Positions 8,398-16,912 of a stretch of DNA of 64,000 bases are shown here, piece after piece; the stretch's first letter is position 1; each line of letters opens with the position of its first letter. Both the position numbers and the translations under genes were made by a program. The notes under the pieces were generated by a model, which was given only the letters and a program-made list of their open reading frames with translations, did not search any database and had not been told where the DNA came from. Origin of the DNA: Pantoea sp. 18069 (GTDB lineage Bacteria; Pseudomonadota; Gammaproteobacteria; Burkholderiales; Burkholderiaceae_C); NCBI RefSeq assembly GCF_902706035.1, contig NZ_CACSJA010000021.1, positions 37,309 to 101,308 of the forward strand, written 5' to 3'.

Positions 8398-9339
8398 ATG
8401 TTTTCACGTCGACTCTTGCTTGCTTCTTTGACTTCTTCTGCACTGGCAGCGTCCGTGGTGGCGCCCGCGCACGCCGCAGACAAGGTCATCAAGGTCGGCA
8501 CCTTGAAGCTGATCCATGGCATCACGCCGTACTTCTATGACAGGTTCACGCCGGCCGGCTACAGGATAGAAGTGATTCCTTTCGAGACCCCGACCGACGG
8601 CAAGAACGCCGTGGTCACCAAGTCGGTGGACTTCGGCACCTATGGCCTTGCAGCCGCGACGCTGGGCGCGGCGGCTGGCGAGCCGGTGGTGATCATTGCG
8701 CCGCAGTGCAATGGCGGCATCGCGATCGTGGTGCGCAAGGACGGCGGCGTGGCCGCGTTCAAGGGCCTGAAGGACAAGCGCGTGGGCATTCTGCCGGGCT
8801 CGACCCAGGAAGCCGTGTTCCTCGACCGCCTCAAGGCCGAAGGCATGACGATCAAGGATGTGAAGTCGGTGCGCGTGTCGTTCAGCGAGATGGCCGGAGC
8901 GCTCGAGCGCGGCGACATCGACGCCTATGTGGGCGCCGAGCCCGGCCCGTCGATCAGCGTGGTCAAGGGCGTGGGCAAGGTGCTCGAGTACCCGTACAGC
9001 ACGCCCACGGGCGCGGTGAACATGGTCATGACCACCCATGCGGACACCGTGAAAGACAAGGCCGAACTCGCCAAGGTATTCCTTGAAATCCATCGCAAGG
9101 CATCGGAGTACGCCATGGCCAACCGGCCCGCGCTGATCGAGATGGCCGGCGCCAGGCTGGGCCTGCCGGCCGATGTCGCCAACCTGGCCGCGGACAACGT
9201 CAAGCTGACCTGGAAGATCGACGACGACTGGATACAGCGCAGCAAGTACTACGGCTCGCTGATGCTCGAGCGCAAGCAGATCCGCAAGCTGCCCGACTAC
9301 AGCCGCTTCATCGTGACGGGCCTCAACCCCCAGTCCTGA
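8398..9339 (+). CDS. ABC transporter periplasmic substrate-binding protein (NitT/TauT/SsuA family)
   Basis: A 313-aa protein with an N-terminal signal peptide (MFSRRLLLAS ... PAHA, cut after about residue 26). It has the SsuA/THI5-like fold pattern: TLKLIHGITPYFYDRF, VDFGTYGLAA, FKGLKDKRVGILPGS, and a D-x-Y-VGAEP hinge. AAGGA seven bases before the ATG supports the start. It is the first gene of an operon with permease, ATPase and an alpha/beta hydrolase. The operon is driven by a sigma-54-type promoter, so the ligand is probably a nitrogen compound. The ligand itself cannot be read from sequence. Confidence 0.9.
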   Translation: MFSRRLLLASLTSSALAASVVAPAHAADKVIKVGTLKLIHGITPYFYDRFTPAGYRIEVIPFETPTDGKNAVVTKSVDFGTYGLAAATLGAAAGEPVVIIAPQCNGGIAIVVRKDGGVAAFKGLKDKRVGILPGSTQEAVFLDRLKAEGMTIKDVKSVRVSFSEMAGALERGDIDAYVGAEPGPSISVVKGVGKVLEYPYSTPTGAVNMVMTTHADTVKDKAELAKVFLEIHRKASEYAMANRPALIEMAGARLGLPADVANLAADNVKLTWKIDDDWIQRSKYYGSLMLERKQIRKLPDYSRFIVTGLNPQS

Positions 9340-9379
9340 TCGCTCTCCCGCCCTGCAGCCCGTTCCGGAAAGATCCGCC

Positions 9380-10273
9380 ATGTCCACTTCCACCCTTGAT
9401 ACCAGTGCGCGTGCCATGCCCCATGCCACTGCGGCCCAGGCGCAGAACCTTGCGCCAGAGTTCGTGATGCCGGCCCAGCCCGGCGCGCTGCACCTGTGGC
9501 TGGTGAAATGGGTGGTGCCGGCGCTGCTGCCGCTGGCCTTGCTGCTGGCCTGGGACCTGGCCATTCGCTGGTCGGGAACCATGCTCGTGCCGCCGCCCAA
9601 GGAAGTGGCGCTGATGCTCTGGGATTTCGCGTTTGGCGGCATCTACGACGATGCCTTCAGCGAAACCCTGGGCACGCACTGGCTGCAGTCGATGGCGCGC
9701 GTCTATGGCGCGTTTGCGCTGGCCGCGCTGGTCGGCATTCCGCTGGGCCTGGTGATAGGCAAGAACGCGACGATACGCCGCGTGGTCGACCCCACGCTGC
9801 AGATGCTGCGCCCCGTGCCGGTCACGGCCTGGCTGCCGCTGTCGATGATCTTCTTCGGCGTGGGCCCGAACGCCGCGATCTTCCTGGTGTTCCTGGGCGC
9901 GTTCTTTCCCATCGTGATCAACACCACGTTCGGCGTGAAATCGGTCGAGGTGCGCCTGTTCGAAGCCGCGGCGATGCTGGGCTGCTCGGGCGCCTCGATG
10001 TTCCGCCAGGTGGTGCTGCCCGCGGCGCTGCCGTCGATCTTCAACGGCCTGCGCCTGGGCCACGGCATTGCCTGGTTCCTGATCGTGGTCGGCGAGATGA
10101 CCGGCGTGCCCGAAGGCCTGGGCGCGGCCATCATGGACGGCCGCATGCTCTCGCGCACCGATGTCGTGATCTCGGGAATGGTCGTCATCGGCTTCACGGG
10201 CTTTGTCACCGACCGCCTGCTCGTCGCACTCAACAACCGTCTGCTCAAGTGGAGCCCGCAACACAATGTCTGA
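9380..10273 (+). CDS. ABC transporter permease (SsuC/TauC type)
   Basis: A 297-aa inner-membrane protein. A cytoplasmic N-terminus of about 35 residues is followed by some six hydrophobic segments. The cytoplasmic loop motif EAAAMLGCSGASMFRQVVLPAA (about residues 194-215) is the EAA loop that contacts the ATPase. It follows the binding-protein gene by 40 bases, and its stop overlaps the start of the ATPase gene by eight bases, indicating translational coupling. It forms the membrane channel of the importer. Confidence 0.9.
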   Translation: MSTSTLDTSARAMPHATAAQAQNLAPEFVMPAQPGALHLWLVKWVVPALLPLALLLAWDLAIRWSGTMLVPPPKEVALMLWDFAFGGIYDDAFSETLGTHWLQSMARVYGAFALAALVGIPLGLVIGKNATIRRVVDPTLQMLRPVPVTAWLPLSMIFFGVGPNAAIFLVFLGAFFPIVINTTFGVKSVEVRLFEAAAMLGCSGASMFRQVVLPAALPSIFNGLRLGHGIAWFLIVVGEMTGVPEGLGAAIMDGRMLSRTDVVISGMVVIGFTGFVTDRLLVALNNRLLKWSPQHNV

Positions 10274-11063
10274 TTCCATCGCCACCCGCGCGCCTACGCC
10301 CATTCTCGACATTGCCAACGTCAGCAAGGTCTTCAACCTCAACGGCCGTCCCATCCATGCGCTCAAGGACGTCAACCTGCAGATCCACAAAGGCGAATTC
10401 GTCTGCCTGATCGGTGCCTCGGGCTGCGGCAAATCCACGCTGCTGCGCATCATGGGCGGCTTCGAGCCGGTGTCTACGGGTTCGGCTCGCATGTACCACG
10501 CGCCCATCCAGGCGCCCGGGCCCGAGCGCGGCATGGTGTTCCAGGATTACGGCCTGTTCCCCTGGCTCACGGTGCGCGAGAACATCGCTTTCGGCCCCAA
10601 GCAGCGCGGCCTGCCCGCGGCCCGGCTCAAGGAGATTTCGGACCGCTTCGTGAACATGGTGGGCCTGGGCAAGTTCGCCGAGCATTTCCCCAACCAGCTG
10701 TCGGGCGGAATGAAGCAGCGCGTCTCGATCGCGCGCGCGCTGGCCAATGACTGCGAAGTCTTGCTGATGGACGAGCCGTTCGGCGCGCTCGATGCGCTCA
10801 CGCGCGAAGTGCTGCAGCAGGAGCTGCTCGACATCTGGGCCAAGACCAGACTGACGGTGATTTTCGTGACCCATGCAGTGGAAGAGGCGGTTCTTCTGGC
10901 CGACCGCGTGGTGGTCATGACCGCGGGCCCGGGCCGCGTGGAACGCGACTACCGGATTCCGCTGGAGCGCCCGCGCTGCATCACCGCGCCCGAGTTCAAC
11001 GTGGTGCGCCGTGAGCTGACCGAAATGCTCAGCAGCCATGTGTCGCTGCCCAAGGCCGCGTGA
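10266..11063 (+). CDS. ABC transporter ATP-binding protein (SsuB/TauB type)
   Basis: A 265-aa ATPase. Walker A is GASGCGKST (50-58), the signature is LSGGMKQR (145-152), Walker B is LLMDEP (166-171), and the H-loop histidine is in FVTHAVEEA. The ATG at 10266 overlaps the permease stop by eight bases and is preferred to an in-frame GTG at 10203 that lies deep in the permease gene. It powers the importer encoded just upstream. The next gene starts within its stop codon. Confidence 0.92.
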   Translation: MSDSIATRAPTPILDIANVSKVFNLNGRPIHALKDVNLQIHKGEFVCLIGASGCGKSTLLRIMGGFEPVSTGSARMYHAPIQAPGPERGMVFQDYGLFPWLTVRENIAFGPKQRGLPAARLKEISDRFVNMVGLGKFAEHFPNQLSGGMKQRVSIARALANDCEVLLMDEPFGALDALTREVLQQELLDIWAKTRLTVIFVTHAVEEAVLLADRVVVMTAGPGRVERDYRIPLERPRCITAPEFNVVRRELTEMLSSHVSLPKAA

Positions 11064-11872
11064 TGATAGACAGCCTGCAGGCCCTGCCCCAGGCGTTGCG
11101 CGACGCGGCCTATGACAACACGGCCGCGGTGCGTGACAGCGCGGCGCAGCTCGCAGGCTTTGACGCGCGCAGCGACGCGCTGGTGGCGCGCGTGGTCGGC
11201 CAGATCGACCAGCGCTACGGAGCTGCCCAGCGCCAGGTCTTCGACTACTTCGCGGGCCGAGCCGACGCGCCCACGCTGCTGTTCATTCACGGCGGCTACT
11301 GGCAGATGCGCCACAAGAACAGCTTTCGCTTTGTCGCCGAAGGCGCGCTGGCGCTGGGCATCAACGCCGCGCTGCTGGGCTATACGCTGGCGCCCCAGGC
11401 CAGCCTCGCGCAGATCGTGCAGGAGGTGCGGCAAGGCATTGCGGCCGTGCGCGCCCATGCACAGATGCTGGGCCGCAGCGGCGATGTGCTGCTGTGCGGC
11501 TGGTCGGCCGGCGGCCATCTGGCGGCGCTGGGCCTGGGCTGCGAAGGCGTGCGCGCGGGCCTGGGCATCAGCGGCATCTACGATCTTGCGCCGCTGCAGC
11601 ACACGTATCTCAACGCGGCCTTGCAGCTCACGCCGGCCGAAGTGCAGACGCTGAGCCCGCTGCATTTGCCACCCGTGAACAAGCCGTTCGTGACCGCGTT
11701 TGGCACGGCGGAACTGGCGCAGCTGCAGGCGCAGAGCCAGGCGTTTGCGCGGTATCGCGAGGGTTGCGCAGGCGGGCTGCTGGCCGTTGAAGATGCCGAC
11801 CATTTCAGCATCTTGAATGCGCTGGCCGATTCGCAGGGGGCGCTGTTGCAGCGGTTGATTTCCTGTCTGTAG
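11063..11872 (+). CDS. Alpha/beta hydrolase, kynurenine-formamidase-like
   Basis: A 269-aa hydrolase. HGGYW (76-80) forms the oxyanion-hole region typical of kynurenine formamidase-like and BD-FAE esterases, the nucleophile is S148 in GWSAGG, and the base is probably H247 in DADHFSIL. The start ATG shares one base with the ATPase stop (TGATG), so the gene is translationally coupled to the transporter. Because the operon shares a promoter type and operator with allophanate hydrolase, I infer it opens an amide, formamide or ureido bond of the imported compound. A specific substrate is not supported. Confidence 0.8.
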   Translation: MIDSLQALPQALRDAAYDNTAAVRDSAAQLAGFDARSDALVARVVGQIDQRYGAAQRQVFDYFAGRADAPTLLFIHGGYWQMRHKNSFRFVAEGALALGINAALLGYTLAPQASLAQIVQEVRQGIAAVRAHAQMLGRSGDVLLCGWSAGGHLAALGLGCEGVRAGLGISGIYDLAPLQHTYLNAALQLTPAEVQTLSPLHLPPVNKPFVTAFGTAELAQLQAQSQAFARYREGCAGGLLAVEDADHFSILNALADSQGALLQRLISCL

Positions 11873-11897
11873 AACCGGGGTGTGCTCATTTTTAGGG

Positions 11898-11991
11898 CAG
11901 GCCGTTCATGGTTCGACGGGCTCACCACGAACGGGGGAGCCGTGCGTCCGGAGTCCAGAGCCCGTCGAAGGATCGAAGGATGAACGGCCTG
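11898..11991. repeat. Dispersed palindromic intergenic repeat
   Basis: Outer arms CAGGCCGTTCAT (11898-11909) and ATGAACGGCCTG (11980-11991) are perfect inverted repeats. Inside, GGTTCGACGGGCTC pairs with GAGCCCGTCGAA. The same words recur at about 25195-25285, 25385-25460, 25555-25600, 35125-35225 and 49139-49256. It lies between convergent genes (11872 and 12010), a typical place for REP-like elements. Confidence 0.75.
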
Positions 11992-12009
11992 CGCTACAGA
12001 AGAAAAGAC

Positions 12010-12687
12010 TCAAGCCGCAACCCGCCCCTGCCTGGCCGCCTGCAGCGTATGCAAGGTGATTTTCTTCACTTCATCGCGGCTCACCGCTATGTGTTTTTGC
12101 AGCAGCGCCTTGGTCGTGGCCGTATCGCGTTCGAGCAGCGTCTGCAGAATCTGCGCATGCTCGTCATAGGCCGCTTCGATGCGGTAGTTGCGCGTGAATT
12201 CGAGGCGCCGCACGATGCGGATGCGCTCGGTCAGATCGCAGTGGATGCGCGCCATTTCCAGGTTGCCGCTGGCATGCACCAGCGCCATGTGGAACGCTTC
12301 ATCCATCTGCGAGACTTCGGCGCACGCATGAAGCCGCTGGGACGGCGCCACGCACCACAGCGCGCACAAGGGCGCCAGCCTTTGCGCGAGATCGGGCGCC
12401 GCGCCCAGCAGGTCTATGGCCGCGCATTCGAGCACCGAGCGCACGTCGTAGAGCTGCTCGAACACATGGAAGTCTATGCTGTTGACCAGCCAGCCGAGCT
12501 TGGGCATGACCGAGATATAGCCTTCGCGCTGCAGCCGCACCAGCGCCTCGCGTATCGGGGTGCGGCTCATGCCCAGCAGCGCGCTGACTTCGTTTTCACT
12601 GAAGCGGTCACCGGGAACGAAGTGAAAGTTGTCTAGCGCCTGCTTGAGCTGTGTGTACGCCGAAGCGGCGAGGCTGGTGTGGGCCAC
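12010..12687 (-). CDS. GntR/FadR-subfamily transcriptional regulator
   Basis: A 225-aa regulator starting at GTG 12687, which has AGGAG seven bases before it. The winged helix-turn-helix is near the N-terminus (FSENEVSALLGMSRTPIREAL, about 30-50), followed by the all-helical FCD ligand domain with acidic and histidine residues (MDEAFHMALVHASGN) of the usual metal/ligand pocket. It is the second gene of the atzF operon (32-base gap). The short palindromes at 8331 and 14530 are its likely targets, giving control of both the importer and atzF. Confidence 0.9.
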   Translation of the reverse strand: MAHTSLAASAYTQLKQALDNFHFVPGDRFSENEVSALLGMSRTPIREALVRLQREGYISVMPKLGWLVNSIDFHVFEQLYDVRSVLECAAIDLLGAAPDLAQRLAPLCALWCVAPSQRLHACAEVSQMDEAFHMALVHASGNLEMARIHCDLTERIRIVRRLEFTRNYRIEAAYDEHAQILQTLLERDTATTKALLQKHIAVSRDEVKKITLHTLQAARQGRVAA

Positions 12688-12719
12688 GGTGGTCTCCTGG
12701 TTTCTTGTCGTGTGACGGT

Positions 12720-14516
12720 CTAGCGCAGGCTGTTGCAATACGCGCGCCAGCCGCCGAAATTCGTGATGTCGGTGGCCTGGGCCAGTGCATGGGCTTCGCA
12801 GATGAAGCCCTTGCAGGTCTCGCCGCTGGCCAGGGTGACCGAGCCGATTCCCAGCGGTGACGGCACGCCCGCGACAAAGCGCCCGAAGTGGGCCAGCGGC
12901 ATCTCCCAGACTTCGACGGCAATTGCCGCGCCATCTTGCGCGCGTGACAGCCCGGGCTTGGGCGGCACCGTGCCTTGCAAGGCATAGAGGCGGTAGCTGG
13001 CGCTGGTGTGCGTGGCCTGCACGAAGCGCGCGCCGCAACTGTGCAGTTCATGGTTGAGCGGCATGCCGCGCAGATGCGCGCCGACCACGGCCACCTTGAT
13101 CATTTCGCCGTGCGCGGCCACGTTCCAGGTGGCGGGCTCTGCGCTGGCGCTGGCGCTGGCCTGCAGGCCCGTGACGCCCGCGGGCAGGCCGGCGTGCTGC
13201 TCGAGCTGCGCCGCCCAGCGCACCAGATCGGGCTCGCGCCAGCCGGGTGCTATCAGCGTGATGCCAAACGGCAGACCGTCGGGCAGGCGGCTGGCGGGAA
13301 TGGCGATTGCCGACCAGCCCAGCAGGTTCACGAAGTTGGTATAGACGCCCATCTCCGAGTTGACGGCAATGGGGTCGGCCATGACTTCATCGATGCGCGG
13401 ATGGCGCGGCGCGGTGGGCACGCACAGCACATCCCACTGCTGCCAGATCTGCTCGGCCTGCTGCTTGAGGGCCAGCAGCCGGTACTGGGCGGCGAACGTA
13501 TCGGCCGCGGAAAACTTCTGGGCCACATCGAGCACGCTGCGCACCACGGGCAGCATTTTTTCAGGCTGCTGCTCGTAGATGCTGCGCGCGCCGACCACGC
13601 GTTCCGCGACCCACGGGCCCTGGTAGAGAAGCTGCGCGACTTCGAACAGCATGTCGAAGGAAATGTCCTGCAGCTGGGCGGTCCGGGCCTGCAGCTGCGC
13701 CGAGAAGGCGGCGAACGCGGCTTCGTAGCCGGCCGAGAGCTTGCGGGCCGCGGGCGTGGCCACGCGCAGCTGCGCCAGCGGCTTGTGCGCGGGCGCCATG
13801 GGCCGGGGCCGCGAGTAGCCGTCCGCCGCATCCAGCCCTTCCATCAGCGACATCACGCGTGCGCTGTCCGCGACGGTGCAGGCCAGCACGCCAATGCAGT
13901 CCAGCGTGCGGCAGGCAGGCACCAAACCGGTGCCGCTGACTGCACCAGGCGTGGGTTTGAGGCCCACGATCTGGTTGAAGCCCGCGGGAATGCGCCCCGA
14001 CCCCGCGGTGTCGGTCGACAGCGCGAAAGGCACGAGACCGCGTGCGACGACCGAGGCCGAACCCGAGCTCGAGCCGCCGCAGATCAGGCGGCTGTCAAAC
14101 GTATTCGGCACGACGCCGTAGGGCGAGCGCGTGCCGACCAGGCCGGTCGCGAACTGGTCGAGGTTGGTCTTGCCCAGAACGATGGCGCCGGAATTTTTAA
14201 GGCGTTGAACGGCAAACGCATCGCTTTGGGCAACGTAAGCGAATTCCTCGCAGGCCGCGGTGGTGAGAAAGCCCGCGACATCGATGTTGTCCTTGACCGC
14301 GAAGGGCACGCCATACAGCGGCAGCTGGTCGCGTCCCAGCGTTTGCTCCAGCGCGGCAAGTTCTTTGATTTGCGCCTGCAGCTGTTCAATGCTGGCAATG
14401 CTTATCCAGGCTGTATCCCCTGCATCGCAGGCACGCCGCTGCGACTCCAGCAGGTCGGCCGGTGTTGCGCCCCGGGCGTATGCGTTCTTCCAATCTTCGA
14501 GTGTGCCGATCAGCAT
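12720..14516 (-). CDS. atzF: Allophanate hydrolase AtzF
   Basis: 598 aa, the normal length for AtzF. The amidase-signature half has the Ser-cisSer-Lys triad K75 (VKDNID), S149 (GGSSSGS) and S173 (DTAGSGR). Its spacing equals that of Lys91-Ser165-Ser189 in characterised AtzF. The C-terminal region (from about 460) carries MPLNHELHSCGARF, typical of the second AtzF domain. The enzyme hydrolyses allophanate to carbamates that decay to ammonia and CO2. No urea carboxylase gene is adjacent, so allophanate probably comes from another ureido substrate or from a distant gene. It has a sigma-54-like promoter and a GntR-type operator, and heads an operon with the GntR gene. Confidence 0.95.
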   Translation of the reverse strand: MLIGTLEDWKNAYARGATPADLLESQRRACDAGDTAWISIASIEQLQAQIKELAALEQTLGRDQLPLYGVPFAVKDNIDVAGFLTTAACEEFAYVAQSDAFAVQRLKNSGAIVLGKTNLDQFATGLVGTRSPYGVVPNTFDSRLICGGSSSGSASVVARGLVPFALSTDTAGSGRIPAGFNQIVGLKPTPGAVSGTGLVPACRTLDCIGVLACTVADSARVMSLMEGLDAADGYSRPRPMAPAHKPLAQLRVATPAARKLSAGYEAAFAAFSAQLQARTAQLQDISFDMLFEVAQLLYQGPWVAERVVGARSIYEQQPEKMLPVVRSVLDVAQKFSAADTFAAQYRLLALKQQAEQIWQQWDVLCVPTAPRHPRIDEVMADPIAVNSEMGVYTNFVNLLGWSAIAIPASRLPDGLPFGITLIAPGWREPDLVRWAAQLEQHAGLPAGVTGLQASASASAEPATWNVAAHGEMIKVAVVGAHLRGMPLNHELHSCGARFVQATHTSASYRLYALQGTVPPKPGLSRAQDGAAIAVEVWEMPLAHFGRFVAGVPSPLGIGSVTLASGETCKGFICEAHALAQATDITNFGGWRAYCNSLR

Positions 14517-14529
14517 GATGAATACCCTG

Positions 14530-14540
14530 ATGTATACAAG
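14530..14540. promoter_or_regulatory. Palindromic operator before atzF, GntR/FCD type
   Basis: ATGTATACAAG (CTTGTATACAT on the coding strand), sharing the CTTGTRTACA core with the site at 8331. It lies between the expected sigma-54 start site (about 14543) and the atzF ATG at 14516, the same order as in the transporter operon. Confidence 0.55.
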
Positions 14541-14552
14541 ATGCGCTGATCA

Positions 14553-14568
14553 AGCAGTTTGTGTGCCA
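14553..14568 (-). promoter_or_regulatory. Sigma-54-like promoter for atzF
   Basis: On the minus strand TGGCACA-CAAA-CTGCT differs from the consensus TGGCACG-N4-TTGCW at two positions only, and keeps GG and GC at the invariant spacing. It points at atzF with an expected leader of about 27 bases. The matched arrangement with 8298 strengthens the call. Confidence 0.62.
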
Positions 14569-14613
14569 GCTGGCGCTGGCCGCAGGAGACTCAGGGGAGC
14601 GTGCCGCCGCTGC

Positions 14614-15291
14614 TCAGGACGACTGCGCTGCGGACATGCTGCGCAACACGTTTTCACCGGCTTTCTGGACATGCGCGCCACACAGCGCGGCTGCGGTCTG
14701 CGCGTCGCCTTTTTCTATGGCGGTCACGATGGCGTCGAGCTCGGCCAGCGTCTGCGGCAGGCGCCCGGGTTGGGACAGGGAGATGCGGCGCAGCACGGTC
14801 ACGCGGTTGTTGAGTTGCTTGAGCATCTGGCCCGCGACCAGATTGCCGCAGCCTTCGACCAGGATGTCGTAGAACTGGTTCTTCAGCGTCAGCAGCGCCG
14901 CCTTGTCGTGCTCCTGGTCCAGGCGCACGAGTTCGTCGAGCTTGGCCCGCAGCGCCTGGCGCTGCGCGGCCGTGGCGTGCAGGGCAAAGCCTTTTCCCGC
15001 GAGGCTTTCGAGACTGGCGCGGACTTCGTAGATGTCACGCACTTCCTGCACCGAAATGCTGGTGACTTCGGGGCCCTTGTGCGGAATGATGGTGATCAGT
15101 CCTTCGGCCTGCAGGTGCTGCAGCGACTCGCGCAGGCAGGAGCGGCTCACATCGAGGCTTTCGCACAGCTCGCGTTCGGAGAGTTTCTGGCCCGCGGCAA
15201 GAACGCCATCGAGGATGGCGGTGCGCAGGGCATTGGTCGTTCGTTGGCGCAACGAAGTGTCTTCGCGGGGAACACGCAGCATCTGGTTCAT
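14614..15291 (-). CDS. GntR/FadR-subfamily transcriptional regulator
   Basis: A 225-aa regulator. The winged helix-turn-helix is LSERELCESLDVSRSCLRES (about 37-56), followed by an FCD domain. It is divergently transcribed from the CMD-dehydrogenase-Bug operon at 15446. The 154-base intergenic region holds a perfect 21-base palindrome and a half-copy of it. It is therefore probably the local regulator, controlling both its own gene and the operon. It is distinct from the regulator at 12010 in sequence and in apparent operator. Confidence 0.9.
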   Translation of the reverse strand: MNQMLRVPREDTSLRQRTTNALRTAILDGVLAAGQKLSERELCESLDVSRSCLRESLQHLQAEGLITIIPHKGPEVTSISVQEVRDIYEVRASLESLAGKGFALHATAAQRQALRAKLDELVRLDQEHDKAALLTLKNQFYDILVEGCGNLVAGQMLKQLNNRVTVLRRISLSQPGRLPQTLAELDAIVTAIEKGDAQTAAALCGAHVQKAGENVLRSMSAAQSS

Positions 15292-15319
15292 GCAAGCATC
15301 CTACTTGGTTCTCATGCAA

Positions 15320-15329
15320 TCAGATTGTC
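15320..15329. promoter_or_regulatory. Operator half-site TCAGATTGTC
   Basis: An exact copy of one arm of the palindrome at 15373-15393, placed 29 bases before the start of the GntR gene. The second arm is degraded (ATAC follows). It may be an auxiliary or autoregulatory site. Confidence 0.45.
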
Positions 15330-15372
15330 ATACACAGAAATCCGACGCAGCGCAATGCACGTTTTCATGATG

Positions 15373-15393
15373 TCAGATTGTCTGACAATCTGA
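15373..15393. promoter_or_regulatory. Perfect 21-base palindromic operator
   Basis: Arms TCAGATTGTC and GACAATCTGA are perfect complements around one central T. It lies between the divergent GntR regulator and the operon it faces, about 55 bases before the CMD gene. Size and symmetry fit a GntR/FCD dimer site. Confidence 0.75.
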
Positions 15394-15445
15394 ATAATAA
15401 GCACCATCACCGCTTTTCGCGGTCTTCCACTACCAAGGAGCTTTC

Positions 15446-15844
15446 ATGACCCGTGCCTACGCCCCCAAGAACCCGGCGCTGTTCGACCAGGGCCTGTCCA
15501 CCCGCCGCGAAGTGCTGGGCGCTGAATATGTCGATGCGTCGATCAAGAACGCGACCGACTTCAACATCGACATGCAGGAACTGGTCACGCAGTACTGCTG
15601 GGGCGATGTCTGGAATCGTCCAGGCCTGGAGCGCAAGACCCGCTCTTTCCTGAACCTGGCGATGATCACGGCGCTGAACCGTCCGCATGAGCTCAAGCTC
15701 CATGTGCGCGGTGCCATCAACAACGGGCTGACCAAGGAAGAGATCAAGGAAGTGTTCCTGCAGGCCGCGATCTACTGTGGCGTTCCCGCGGCGATCGACT
15801 CCTTCCGCGTGGCATCGGAAGTGTTCAAAGAGATGGACCTTTGA
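15446..15844 (+). CDS. Carboxymuconolactone decarboxylase (CMD) family protein
   Basis: A 132-aa single-domain CMD protein, close in length and pattern to PcaC-type 4-carboxymuconolactone decarboxylase (RSFLNLAMITALNRPHELKLHVRGA split by the family's helix pattern, then EEIKEVFLQAAIYCGVPAA). The strong ribosome-binding site AAGGAG precedes the ATG. No other protocatechuate genes are nearby. The neighbours are a 3-hydroxyisobutyrate dehydrogenase-like gene and a Bug receptor, so a different carboxylated substrate is likely. CMD proteins also include AhpD-like peroxidase partners, but the CxxC of AhpD is absent. Confidence 0.85.
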   Translation: MTRAYAPKNPALFDQGLSTRREVLGAEYVDASIKNATDFNIDMQELVTQYCWGDVWNRPGLERKTRSFLNLAMITALNRPHELKLHVRGAINNGLTKEEIKEVFLQAAIYCGVPAAIDSFRVASEVFKEMDL

Positions 15845-15854
15845 GGGGACACAC

Positions 15855-16718
15855 ATGAGCCGCATTGGATTCATCGGTTTGGGAATGATGGGCCGCCCCA
15901 TGGCCCATCTGCTGCACGCTGCCGGGCACAGCCTGGTCATCCAGGACGCGAACCAGGAAGTCGCGACACGCTTTGCCGCGGAGCACGCAACGACCCTGGT
16001 CGCCGGCGCCGCCCGGGACTTCGCGGATTGCGACGCCATCATCACCATGCTGCCGAACTCGGACATCGTCGATACCGTGGTGCACGGGCTGCAGCCGCAG
16101 CTGCGGCGCGGCGCCTGCGTGATCGAGATGAGCTCCGCCGACCCCAACCGCACGCGCGCGCTCGCGGCGCGGCTGCAGGCGCAAGGTGTGGCGCTGATCG
16201 ACGCGCCGGTGTCTGGCGGCGTCAAGAAGGCCGTTGCCGGCACGCTGGCGATCATGGTCGGTGGCGATGCACAGGTGTTTGCGCAGCACAAGCCTGTGCT
16301 CGAATGCCTGGGCAAGGCGATCAGCTATGTCGGCCCGGTGGGCGCGGGGCATGCGCTCAAGGCGCTGAACAACTATGTCTCCGCGGCAGCGCTGCTGGCC
16401 ACGGCCGAAGCCATTCATGTCGGTGCGGCGTTCGGCATCGAGGCGGCAACGATCGTCGATGTGATCAATGCCTCCACGGGCAAGAACAACACCACCGAGA
16501 ACAAGGCCCACCAGTTCATGCTCAACGGCGCCTTCAACTCCGGTTTCTCCCTGGCCTTGCAGGCCAAGGACGTGGGTATCGCCGCGGCGCTGGGCACTTC
16601 GGTGAGCCTGCCCATGGAACTCGCGCAGAAAGTCCATGCCATGACCGCCGACGCCTCCCAGGCGCTGGGCCCCACGGCAGACCACACCGAACTCTACAAG
16701 TTCGTCGGCCACTCCTAG
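15855..16718 (+). CDS. Beta-hydroxyacid dehydrogenase, 3-hydroxyisobutyrate dehydrogenase family
   Basis: 287 aa from the ATG at 15855 (GGGGA upstream), ten bases after the CMD stop. The Rossmann motif is GFIGLGMMG (5-13), the substrate loop is DAPVSGG (116-122), and the catalytic lysine is K169 in GHALKALNN. The family oxidises 3-hydroxyacids such as 3-hydroxyisobutyrate, tartronate semialdehyde or L-threonate with NAD(P)+. The operon (CMD protein, this enzyme, Bug receptor) suggests a hydroxylated carboxylic acid taken up from outside. The substrate is not identified. Confidence 0.9.
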   Translation: MSRIGFIGLGMMGRPMAHLLHAAGHSLVIQDANQEVATRFAAEHATTLVAGAARDFADCDAIITMLPNSDIVDTVVHGLQPQLRRGACVIEMSSADPNRTRALAARLQAQGVALIDAPVSGGVKKAVAGTLAIMVGGDAQVFAQHKPVLECLGKAISYVGPVGAGHALKALNNYVSAAALLATAEAIHVGAAFGIEAATIVDVINASTGKNNTTENKAHQFMLNGAFNSGFSLALQAKDVGIAAALGTSVSLPMELAQKVHAMTADASQALGPTADHTELYKFVGHS

Positions 16719-16912
16719 GCCGTTGTGCGAGGCGGCGCCCGGGCCGCCCCGCACGGGACACCTCCATGCGTTTGCAACCGGCTTGCCTGCCCGCAGGGCA
16801 GGGGCTGGGGCGGGACCGCGACCGTCTTTTGCCGGGCCATGCATGGGAGCCATCAAGCCGGTGACGCCAGCACTGATGCGATTCATATACCCATAACCAG
16901 GAGACATTCATC

